From the NCBI RefSeq assembly GCF_008087625.1, contig NZ_CP042997.1, positions 8,742,001 to 8,806,000 on the forward strand: a DNA stretch of 64,000 bases. Direction: 5' to 3'. How positions within the stretch are numbered: the first letter of the stretch is position 1; the number at the start of each line of letters is the position of its first letter. This DNA comes from Aquisphaera giovannonii (GTDB lineage Bacteria; Planctomycetota; Planctomycetia; Isosphaerales; Isosphaeraceae). The translations under genes were made by a program, and so were the position numbers. Of this stretch, positions 25,668-33,227 are shown piece by piece. The notes below the pieces were generated by a model that worked only from the letters and a program-made list of their open reading frames with translations, ran no database searches and had not been told where the DNA came from.

Positions 25668-27083
25668 TCAGTTCGTCAGGTAGCGATCCGAGGCCTCCTT
25701 CCGATGGGCGACGTGCGGCGCCGGAGGCGACGGACGTCCTTCCTCGCCCGCCGGGACCGGACCGGCGACGGACGCCCTCCGGAGCCGCCAGGCGACCCCC
25801 GCGTAGAGGGCCATGGCGGCCCACAGGAACATGCCGTATCCCTGGGCGATCTCGTGCCCCCGGCCGCCGGCGAAGACGCCGCCGACCTCGCTGGAGGTCG
25901 TCGCCATGAGCACGCACGAGAGCGCCAGGACGGCCCCGATCGCGATCCGCGAGCCGGGGCGCCTCGACGGGGCGTACAGCTCCGCGACGAGGTACGTGTA
26001 CGGCAGCAGCAGCGTCACGAAGTGATGCTTCCAGCTCCGCTCCGAGACGAACAGCATCGTCAGGACGACGAGCGCGAACTCGGCGAGGAACCGCGGATCG
26101 CGGCGGTCCTCGCTCTGGGTCCGGCAGAAGAACGCCAGGAGGGCGAGGAACCCCAGGGACACGCCCTTGATCAGGTAGCCGACCGCCTGCGGCGGCCAGG
26201 AGACCAGGTTCACGTCCAGGTGCAGGTCGTACCGGTTCGTGCCCGGCGGGATCTCCGTGAGGAGCCTCGTCAGCACGCCCGGCAGCGACTGGTTCACCTC
26301 CTGCGGGCTCGACGCCCCCTCCACCAGGAACGGGGTGAGCATCCGGTGCCACCACATCGCGAAGCACTCGAGGTTGAACCTCGGGCCGACGATCAGGCTC
26401 GGCACCACGACGAGGAAGAGCAGCAGCCCCAGGAACGTCGAGGCCACCGCCTTCCACGATCTCTTATACGCAAAGTAGGGGAGAAAGAGCGCAGGGGTCA
26501 CCTTGTAGGAGATCGCCAGCCCCAGCAGCAGCCCCGCCACGACGTCGTGCCCCCGCCGCCACGCCTCGAACATGCCCACGATCAGGAAGAGGATCAGCAG
26601 GTTGATGTTCCCGTGGTGGAGGTCCCCCAGGATCGGCCGCAAGCTGAGCAGCAGGATCATGCTCTGGAAGAAGAGCGGGTAGGGCTTGCTCCCGGGGCGC
26701 ACGACGCGGAAGCAGATCACCATGGCGACCGTCGTCAGCGCGATCTTGATGGCGAACCACGTCATGGCCGCGGCCGCCGCGGGCATCGCCATCAGGGGCC
26801 CGACCGTGATCGGGAGGATCGGCGGGTTGGGGAAGAACGTCTTGTCGTAGATGTTCTCGCCCTGCCAGAAGCGGAGCACCTGCGGGCGCCATCGCACGAA
26901 CGCGCTGCGATCGTCCGCGGCCTTGGGATAGTAGAAGGCGGCGGCGACCAGGACGATCCCGGCCCAGAGGAGCCAGAAGACGTAGGGCGAGAACCGACGC
27001 AGCGTCTCACGTCGCGGTGCGGAGCCGATCTCTAGCACGGCATACTCCCTCCCTGGAGAAAGCCACGCAGGACGCGAATTCAT
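25668..27083 (-). CDS. GT87-like (DUF2029) integral membrane glycosyltransferase
   Basis: The 471-residue protein has roughly nine to eleven hydrophobic helices. It carries NPPILPITVGPLMAMPAAAA, the loop LGDLHHGNINLLILFLIVG and GLLLGLAISYKVTPALFLPY, which together are the DUF2029/GT87 signature. These GT-C enzymes use polyprenyl-phosphate sugars to add residues to lipid-linked glycans on the outer face of the membrane. Donor and acceptor are unknown. The N-terminal start is uncertain, because MNSRPAW has no strong ribosome site. The downstream protein-rich tail is Pro/Arg-rich and cytoplasmic. Confidence 0.78.
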   Translation of the reverse strand: MNSRPAWLSPGREYAVLEIGSAPRRETLRRFSPYVFWLLWAGIVLVAAAFYYPKAADDRSAFVRWRPQVLRFWQGENIYDKTFFPNPPILPITVGPLMAMPAAAAAMTWFAIKIALTTVAMVICFRVVRPGSKPYPLFFQSMILLLSLRPILGDLHHGNINLLILFLIVGMFEAWRRGHDVVAGLLLGLAISYKVTPALFLPYFAYKRSWKAVASTFLGLLLFLVVVPSLIVGPRFNLECFAMWWHRMLTPFLVEGASSPQEVNQSLPGVLTRLLTEIPPGTNRYDLHLDVNLVSWPPQAVGYLIKGVSLGFLALLAFFCRTQSEDRRDPRFLAEFALVVLTMLFVSERSWKHHFVTLLLPYTYLVAELYAPSRRPGSRIAIGAVLALSCVLMATTSSEVGGVFAGGRGHEIAQGYGMFLWAAMALYAGVAWRLRRASVAGPVPAGEEGRPSPPAPHVAHRKEASDRYLTN

Positions 27084-27101
27084 CCGTGCGCCGCCGCGAT
27101 C

Positions 27102-29195
27102 TCAAGGCTTCGAGTTGGGTCCCGATCCGTCCGCCCCGATCCCGAAAGGCGCGGCCATCTCCAGGACGACATCCTGAACGCCCCGAGGGGGCCGCAGCGC
27201 GATGAACGGGACGGGATCCCCGCCCAGTTGCCGAAGCTCGATCGGCACGGGGGGGGTGGCCCGTAGACTCGGGACGTGGTGATACCGCAAGACCACCGAC
27301 CCGTCAACCCCGGGGCGGAGGCCGCTGACGACCAGCCGCCCGGCCTCCGCGCGGACCGTCGCCGAGCCCTCGATCGCGTCGCCTCCGAAGCCCTCGACCC
27401 GCCCGAACAGCAGCGTGCCGTCGTCGTCCACGACCTTCACGAGGTCCGGGTTGGCCTTGCAGAAGCGCCGGGCGTGGGGGCTCCAGCAGAGGATCGCCGA
27501 GGGCCGGTAGATCCTCGCGTATTCCACGAAGAAGTCGCGGTCCCAGTCCTCTTGTCCGAACAGCTTCCCTTCCCCAAACTGCGTGAAGTTCGTCGTCAGA
27601 GACGCGTGCAGGTAGGGCCCGCCGAGGCATTCCACCCCGAACCGCTCCGGGATGAGACCGCTGAACCGCCCCCCTCGGAACGGATCCGGGATCCCGGGGA
27701 GGTCCTTCCCGCCCTCCTCGTAGAGCAGCCGCTCACCGGGCTTCACGTGGGCCTTCACGCGGTCCGCCACCCAGAGCAGCCGGCCCGACGGGCGGCTGGA
27801 GAGGAACGGCTCGGGGCCCCCCAGGCGAGCCCGGACCGAGCCGGCGAGCTCGGGCCCCAGAACCCGGACCAGGATGAGCACCGCCGCGACGATCGTCGGG
27901 AGGCCCAGCCGCGGTCGCGACGGCGAATCCGCAAGACGCCTGAGGATCGCCTCGCCGCCCGCCCCCGCGGCCACGGCGAGGGCCGCGTAGAAGGCATACG
28001 TCTGCCGGCCCGGCTGGAGGAAGTCGAGCGCCGGCGTGAACGCCGCCAGGTACCCCCAGAAGAATCCGGCCAGCGCGAAGCCCGCCAGCGCCGCCCCGAG
28101 AATCCTCGACCGCGTCAGCAGGACCGTGAGCCCCACCAGCCCCGCCGCGATCAGGATGGACTCCGCCTCCGCCTCCACCAGGAAGATCTTGAGGAGCCGG
28201 CCCCCCAGCGGCTCGCCCGAGTGGGCGAACGCGAAGTCGCTGGGGCCCTTCGTCCCGCCGAGCCACAGCGCCGGCAGCCACCAGAACGCGTTGGCCGCGA
28301 GCACGGCCGGCACGAGCATCCAAACCCCGAGGTGCCGCGTCCAGGGGAGGCCGCGGGGCGGCGTGCTGCCGTCGGGCTCGACCGGCTGGCGCCTTCGCGC
28401 CTCGGCGGAGGAGATCGCCCCGAGGTACGCGAGGCCCGCCGCCGGCCCCAGGACCATGGGCACCGTCAGGTGGGCGAGCCACGCCGCGATGGCCCCCGCC
28501 GCCGCCAGCAGCCAGCGGAGGGGCCCCCCGTCCCGCAGGTAGTCGGCGAAGAGGCCGGCCGCCACGAGGGCCAGCGGGATCGAGACCAGGTAGGGGACCA
28601 TGCCGAACGCGGCGTAATTGATCGGGAAGTCCGTCCAGAGATAGAGGAGGAAGAGGGTCGTCGCGATCGCGATGCCGCGCGGGCCCAGCCGCCAGGCCGC
28701 CGCCGCGAGCGACACCAGCCACGGGAGCGCCGCCACCGCCACCAGGACGTAGACCTTGTAGGCGAGTTCCGGCCGCGTCCCCCCGAACGCCCAGATGACC
28801 AGGTCCGGCAGCGTGGACGACGACGGGAAGACCACGCTCTTGGGATACCCGGCCATGAAGAACGGGTCGTAGCCCGCGGTCGTCCAGGATGCCGAGAGGA
28901 TCGGCCGGTTGACCATGGCCGTGTGGAAGTAGATCGGATGATCGTCCCGCCAGATCGGCCAGCCGTTGGTGAGGCCCTCCATCCCGCCGATGCCCAGCCA
29001 GATGGCCGCGACGTGGAGCGTCGAGACGATCGAGGTGGCGGCCATCCAGAGCGCCGGCGACGCGGCCGTCCGCGGGGCCCCGCGGAGCCGCGGCCCGCGA
29101 GCGCGGGCCCGCGCCATCGCCGCGTCCACCGCCCGCCTCGCCTCCTCGTCCGTCGGGCCGTCGTCGGCGAAAGGGATCGTGTCGAGGTCCGCCAT
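27102..29195 (-). CDS. Polytopic membrane protein, GT-C-like glycosyltransferase candidate
   Basis: The 697-residue protein has a cytoplasmic N-terminus (EEARRAVDAAMARARARG), then about twelve membrane helices to residue 460, then a soluble domain of about 240 residues. The first long outer loop contains WRDDHPIYFHTAMV, an acidic pair placed like the catalytic Asp of GT-C enzymes. The C-terminal domain (VDDDGTLLFGRVEGFGGD, VVSGLRPGVDGSVVLRYHHV) looks beta-sandwich-like. No family is firmly recognised. Its position next to a GT87-like gene on the same strand (18-base gap) suggests both act in one surface-glycan pathway. Confidence 0.65.
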   Translation of the reverse strand: MADLDTIPFADDGPTDEEARRAVDAAMARARARGPRLRGAPRTAASPALWMAATSIVSTLHVAAIWLGIGGMEGLTNGWPIWRDDHPIYFHTAMVNRPILSASWTTAGYDPFFMAGYPKSVVFPSSSTLPDLVIWAFGGTRPELAYKVYVLVAVAALPWLVSLAAAAWRLGPRGIAIATTLFLLYLWTDFPINYAAFGMVPYLVSIPLALVAAGLFADYLRDGGPLRWLLAAAGAIAAWLAHLTVPMVLGPAAGLAYLGAISSAEARRRQPVEPDGSTPPRGLPWTRHLGVWMLVPAVLAANAFWWLPALWLGGTKGPSDFAFAHSGEPLGGRLLKIFLVEAEAESILIAAGLVGLTVLLTRSRILGAALAGFALAGFFWGYLAAFTPALDFLQPGRQTYAFYAALAVAAGAGGEAILRRLADSPSRPRLGLPTIVAAVLILVRVLGPELAGSVRARLGGPEPFLSSRPSGRLLWVADRVKAHVKPGERLLYEEGGKDLPGIPDPFRGGRFSGLIPERFGVECLGGPYLHASLTTNFTQFGEGKLFGQEDWDRDFFVEYARIYRPSAILCWSPHARRFCKANPDLVKVVDDDGTLLFGRVEGFGGDAIEGSATVRAEAGRLVVSGLRPGVDGSVVLRYHHVPSLRATPPVPIELRQLGGDPVPFIALRPPRGVQDVVLEMAAPFGIGADGSGPNSKP

Positions 29196-29206
29196 CGGTG
29201 GCCCGG

Positions 29207-30250
29207 TCAGGGGTAGAGGTCCGTGCTGAGATACTTCAGGCCGCTGTCGCAGACGATCATCGCGACGGTCCGCCCGCGCTCCGGGCCGGCCAGCAGGCGG
29301 AGGGCCACGGCGAGGTTCGCGCCGGTCGAGATGCCGGCGAAGATCCCCTCCTCCACGGCCAGCGCCCGGGTCAGCTCCGCGGACTCGTCGTCCTCAACCT
29401 GGACGTAGCCGTCGACGAGCGAACGGTCCAGCAGCGGCAGGTCGCGGGCGTAGCCGGCCCCCTGGATCTTGTGCCGGGGGTCGTCCACGCAGACGCCCGC
29501 CAGCACGGCCGCCCGGGCCGGCTCGATCAGGTAGCCCCGGACCTCCGGATTCACCCGGCGGAGGTACCGCATCACGCCGGTGTAGGTGCCGCAGGTGCCG
29601 GCGATCATCGTGAAGGCGTCCACCGTCCCGCCGGACTGCTCCCAGATCTCCGGCCCGGTCGTCTCCTCATGAGCCCGGCAGTTGTCCTCGCACTCGAACT
29701 GGAAGGCGCGGAAGGCCCCCCGCTCCGCCACGAGGCGCCGGGCCGTCTCCTCCACGATCGCCATGTCGCAGCGGGTGACCTCGCCGACGACGGCGTCCGG
29801 CCCCTGGTCCACGAGGACCACCTCCGCCCCGAGCGCCGCCATCTGTCGGGCCCGCTCGATCGTGTTCCCCTTCGACATGATGGCCACGAACGGATGCCCG
29901 AGCGCCGCGCAGACGATCGCCAGGCCGGTCCCCGTGTTGCCGCTGGTGACCTCGACCACCGGCTGCCCCTCGCGGAGCCGGCCGTCGGCGCGGGCCCGGC
30001 GGACGATCTCGAGCGCCACGCGGTCCTTCTTGCTCGAGCCGGGGTTGAGGTACTCGAGCTTCGCCAGGATCCGCCCCTCGAGCCCGCGGCTCGCCACGAG
30101 CTTCCCCAGGCTGACGAGCGGCGTGCCGCCGATCGCCTCCAGGATCGAGGACGCCAGCGGCGGCGGCCGACGCCCCGAGCGGCCCGGCCCCTCGTGCCCG
30201 TCCCGCGATCCCTCCGCTTCCACGTCCGCGACGGCATGCTGCGCATTCAT
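29207..30250 (-). CDS. Cysteine synthase/cystathionine beta-synthase-family PLP enzyme
   Basis: The protein has 347 residues from the ATG at 30250. The fold-type II PLP signature is plain: ILEAIGGTPLVSLGKL, YLNPGSSKKDRVALEIVRRA with the Schiff-base Lys, VVEVTSGNTGTGLAIVCAAL for phosphate and substrate binding, and MIAGTCGTYTGVMRYLR for the PLP phosphate loop. IFAGISTGANLAVALRLL follows near the end. It should form cysteine from O-acetylserine and sulfide, or cystathionine from serine and homocysteine. Homology alone does not decide. Upstream in-frame starts exist to 30376 but only add a low-complexity leader. It stops eleven bases before the downstream membrane protein's start. Confidence 0.88.
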   Translation of the reverse strand: MNAQHAVADVEAEGSRDGHEGPGRSGRRPPPLASSILEAIGGTPLVSLGKLVASRGLEGRILAKLEYLNPGSSKKDRVALEIVRRARADGRLREGQPVVEVTSGNTGTGLAIVCAALGHPFVAIMSKGNTIERARQMAALGAEVVLVDQGPDAVVGEVTRCDMAIVEETARRLVAERGAFRAFQFECEDNCRAHEETTGPEIWEQSGGTVDAFTMIAGTCGTYTGVMRYLRRVNPEVRGYLIEPARAAVLAGVCVDDPRHKIQGAGYARDLPLLDRSLVDGYVQVEDDESAELTRALAVEEGIFAGISTGANLAVALRLLAGPERGRTVAMIVCDSGLKYLSTDLYP

Positions 30251-30435
30251 CAGGGATACCTGCCATGACCTCTGGGCCCCGGCCCGCCGGGGCTCGCCTT
30301 CGAGGGATGTCATCCTAGCAGTTGGCCACCGCCGCACGCCAGGACGTCCGCCGCGGCCGGGCATGGCCCCGGCCACCGGCCCGGCCGTATCATGCGCCCA
30401 GAGGCTTGGGCCCGGATTCCTGCGAGGAGCTTGCG

Positions 30436-32085
30436 ATGACGGCCGCGAGGCGATGCTTCCCGTCCCTGTGCTTCCTCCTGCTCGCGACGCTGCCCGTCAC
30501 CCATGCCGCCGGGGCGGATGGAACGTCGGGGCGGCCGCCGAACGTGCTGGTGATCCTCGCCGACGACATGGGCTACTCCGACGCCGGCTGCTACGGAGGC
30601 GAGATCGCCACGCCGAATATCGACGCCCTGGCGGAGGGGGGCATCCGGTTCACCCAGTTCTACAACACGGGCCGCTGCTGGCCCTCGCGAGCCGCCCTGC
30701 TCAGCGGCTATTACGCCCAGCAGGTCAACCGCGACCCGCCGGGGGCTCGGCCGAAGTGGGCCGTGCTCGTCCCGGATCTCCTGCGTCGGACCGGCTATCG
30801 GACTTATCACTCCGGCAAGTGGCACGTGGACGGCCCCGTCCTCGCCGGCGGCTTCGACCGGTCCTACGAGCTGGTGGACCCGGACCGGGACTTCGGCCCG
30901 AAGGAGCACCGGCTCGACGACAGGCCGCTGCCCCCGCCCCGGCCCGAGGAGCGCTATTACGGCACGACGGCCATCGCCGAGCATGCCCTGGGATGGCTCG
31001 ATGAGCACGAGGCCGGGCACGCGGAGAAGCCGTTCTTCCTCTACCTCGCCTTCATGGCCCCCCACTTCCCGCTCATGGCGCCCGAGGCCGACATCGCCCG
31101 CTACCGGGGGCGTTACGACGAGGGCTGGGACGCGATCCGAGGAAGGCGGCTGAAGCGACAGCGCGAGCTCGGCATCTACGGCGGCGAGCTCAGCAGGCGG
31201 GATCCGAGGAGCGTCCCGGGCTGGAACCTGAAGGAGGACGAGCTGCGGGCGCGGATCGGCCCCGGGGAGGTCGGCCGCGCCCTCGCATGGGACGAGCTGA
31301 CGCCCGAGCAGAAGGCCTTCCAGTCCGCGAAGATGGCGATCCACGCCGCGATGGTCGACCGGATGGACCGGGAGATTGGCCGGGTGGTCGAACGCCTCCG
31401 CAAGTCGGGCAAGCTGGATACCACCCTGATCCTGTTCGCCTCAGACAATGGCGCGAGCGCCGAGCAGATCATCCGGGGGGACGGCCACGACCGCTCGGCC
31501 TCGCCGGGCTCGGCCCGCTCGTTCCTCTGCCTGGGCCCCGGCTGGTCCACGGCGGCGAATACGCCGTTCCGCCTGCACAAGTCCTGGAACCACGAGGGGG
31601 GCATCGCCACGCCGTTGATCGTCCACTGGCCGGCCGGGATCCGCGACCGCGGCGAGATCCGCCACGCGCCGGGGCACTTCATCGACATCGTGCCTACCAT
31701 CCTGGCCCTGGCCGGTGTGGCCGCCCCCGACGAGTGGGGCGGCGAGCGCCGGCCTCCCCTGCCCGGCCGCAGCCTCGTGCCGGCCTTCACGAAGGACGCG
31801 CCGATTGGCCGGGAGTTCCTCTTCTTCAAGCACGCGGGCAACCGAGCCCTCCGCCTCGGCGACTGGAAGATCGTCGCCGCCGGCCCCGGATCCCCGTGGG
31901 AGCTCTACGACCTCTCCCGCGACCGGGCCGAGACGACCGACCTCGCCGCCCGCGAGCCCTCCCGCGTCGCCGAACTCTCCGCCATCTGGTCCCGCGCCGA
32001 CGCGGAGTACGACCGCCAGGGCACTACCGGCAAGCCCTTGCAGAAGCCGGCCCGTGGGGAGCCCGCGAAAGGGGCGAGCCGGTGA
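30436..32085 (+). CDS. Secreted type I sulfatase
   Basis: The 549-residue protein starts at ATG 30436 with GAGGAG upstream. It has a signal peptide (FPSLCFLLLATLPVTHAAGA). The S1 sulfatase core begins PNVLVILADDMGYSDAGCYG with the paired Asp calcium ligands. The formylglycine site is CWPSRAALLSG with Cys81, which must be oxidised to formylglycine by a sulfatase-maturating enzyme. Further conserved stretches are YRTYHSGKWHV, LFASDNGASAE and FRLHKSWNHEGGIATPLIVH. It removes sulfate esters from polysaccharide outside the cytoplasm. It is divergent from the cysteine-synthase-like gene, a tempting but unproven sulfur link. Confidence 0.93.
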   Translation: MTAARRCFPSLCFLLLATLPVTHAAGADGTSGRPPNVLVILADDMGYSDAGCYGGEIATPNIDALAEGGIRFTQFYNTGRCWPSRAALLSGYYAQQVNRDPPGARPKWAVLVPDLLRRTGYRTYHSGKWHVDGPVLAGGFDRSYELVDPDRDFGPKEHRLDDRPLPPPRPEERYYGTTAIAEHALGWLDEHEAGHAEKPFFLYLAFMAPHFPLMAPEADIARYRGRYDEGWDAIRGRRLKRQRELGIYGGELSRRDPRSVPGWNLKEDELRARIGPGEVGRALAWDELTPEQKAFQSAKMAIHAAMVDRMDREIGRVVERLRKSGKLDTTLILFASDNGASAEQIIRGDGHDRSASPGSARSFLCLGPGWSTAANTPFRLHKSWNHEGGIATPLIVHWPAGIRDRGEIRHAPGHFIDIVPTILALAGVAAPDEWGGERRPPLPGRSLVPAFTKDAPIGREFLFFKHAGNRALRLGDWKIVAAGPGSPWELYDLSRDRAETTDLAAREPSRVAELSAIWSRADAEYDRQGTTGKPLQKPARGEPAKGASR

Positions 32086-32242
32086 GCCGGCGGGGGCGAA
32101 GTCCCAAAACGCCGGGTCCCGTGTCCCAGCCTGAGAATTGTGGTAGGCTCTGACCGGATAGGCAACGAGGGACGATGAGGAAGAGAGCCCGGGGGCCCGA
32201 GTATCACCCCGTCGGACGGCAGCAGTGCGGAGGTGCGGGTCG

Positions 32243-32839
32243 ATGGCGAGGCCACTCATCGCAGTTTTCACCTATGCGGCCATCCTCTTCGGATGTTGCC
32301 CCGCCCATGCCTTGGCTCAGAACGAGAAGGCGTCACCCGTGCCCGCCGAGGTCGAGGACGGGATCGATCAACTGTTGCAGAAGTCGGCCGCGGCGCGCCT
32401 CCTGGCCGAGATGGGGCCCGGCACCCCGATCGACGCGAAGGTCGCCCGGCTGATCGACCGGCTGTCGCTCCGCGATCGCGTCCATACGCAGGCCGCGGCC
32501 ACCGCCCTGATCATGCTGGGACGGCCCGCCGTACCTTCGATCGTTCGCCGGATGGACGACCGGAGGGACGTCGGCATCCTCTCGTTCGAAAACCGGTCGC
32601 CGGATGCCTTCGAGGGCGTCAGACATATGGGCCTTCCCAAGGTGGTCGACTGCCTGGACGAGATCCTCTCGGAGATCACGGGAGAGCCCGTCGGCTCGAT
32701 GGCGGCTGGCGGCCGGGAACCCGGGACCGCACGGGACGAACGAGTGGCCGCATGGACGGAATACCTGGCGAGGATGAGCCCCCCGGTCCCGGCGAAATCC
32801 CTCCCGGCGTTGCGTCCGGCCGCCCGGCCGGGCCGGTGA
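32243..32839 (+). CDS. Small secreted HEAT-like hypothetical protein
   Basis: The protein has 198 residues from ATG 32243, with an N-terminal signal peptide (PLIAVFTYAAILFGCCPAHA). The mature part is mainly helical: VARLIDRLSLRDRVHTQAAA, TALIMLGRPAVPSIVRRMDD and VRHMGLPKVVDCLDEILSEI resemble HEAT/armadillo units. No enzymatic motif is seen. It lies 157 bases after the sulfatase and upstream of the DUF1592 gene. Function is unknown. Confidence 0.6.
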   Translation: MARPLIAVFTYAAILFGCCPAHALAQNEKASPVPAEVEDGIDQLLQKSAAARLLAEMGPGTPIDAKVARLIDRLSLRDRVHTQAAATALIMLGRPAVPSIVRRMDDRRDVGILSFENRSPDAFEGVRHMGLPKVVDCLDEILSEITGEPVGSMAAGGREPGTARDERVAAWTEYLARMSPPVPAKSLPALRPAARPGR

Positions 32840-33227
32840 AGCCCGCCCCGCGAGGGCAGACGCGTCACGTACGCCCGGCTGCATCCATGAGTCGCCCGCC
32901 AGCACGGCCGCGGGCCCGAAGCATTGCGGGGGATGCCACCAGAGCGCGATGATCGCTCCCAGCCGGGCCGCCGGCAGCCGGCACATCCGTCCCGATCGCG
33001 GGGCATCGGCAAGGACGCCGGCGTGAGGGGGCTTCGCGCCATGCCCGCGGGCGCCTAACATGATGGAACGGCTGCTCGCGGCCCCACACCCGACCGAATC
33101 GCCGGCCGCCCCCACGGGCCGGAGCCCACGGCGAACGCCTCACCCACCCAGGCCACCCGAACGGGGCATCGCCCCCGCGGAAGTGACGAAGGCGGCGACC
33201 ATCGTCCCACAGGAGACGCGACGACCC
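32840..33227. other. 388-base intergenic region without recognised features
   Basis: It lies between two plus-strand genes. It holds no palindrome, RNA gene or credible short gene that I can identify. It should contain the promoter of the DUF1592 gene. A frame open from 33060 joins that gene but is Pro/Arg-rich and lacks a signal peptide at its start, so I treat it as untranslated. Confidence 0.45.
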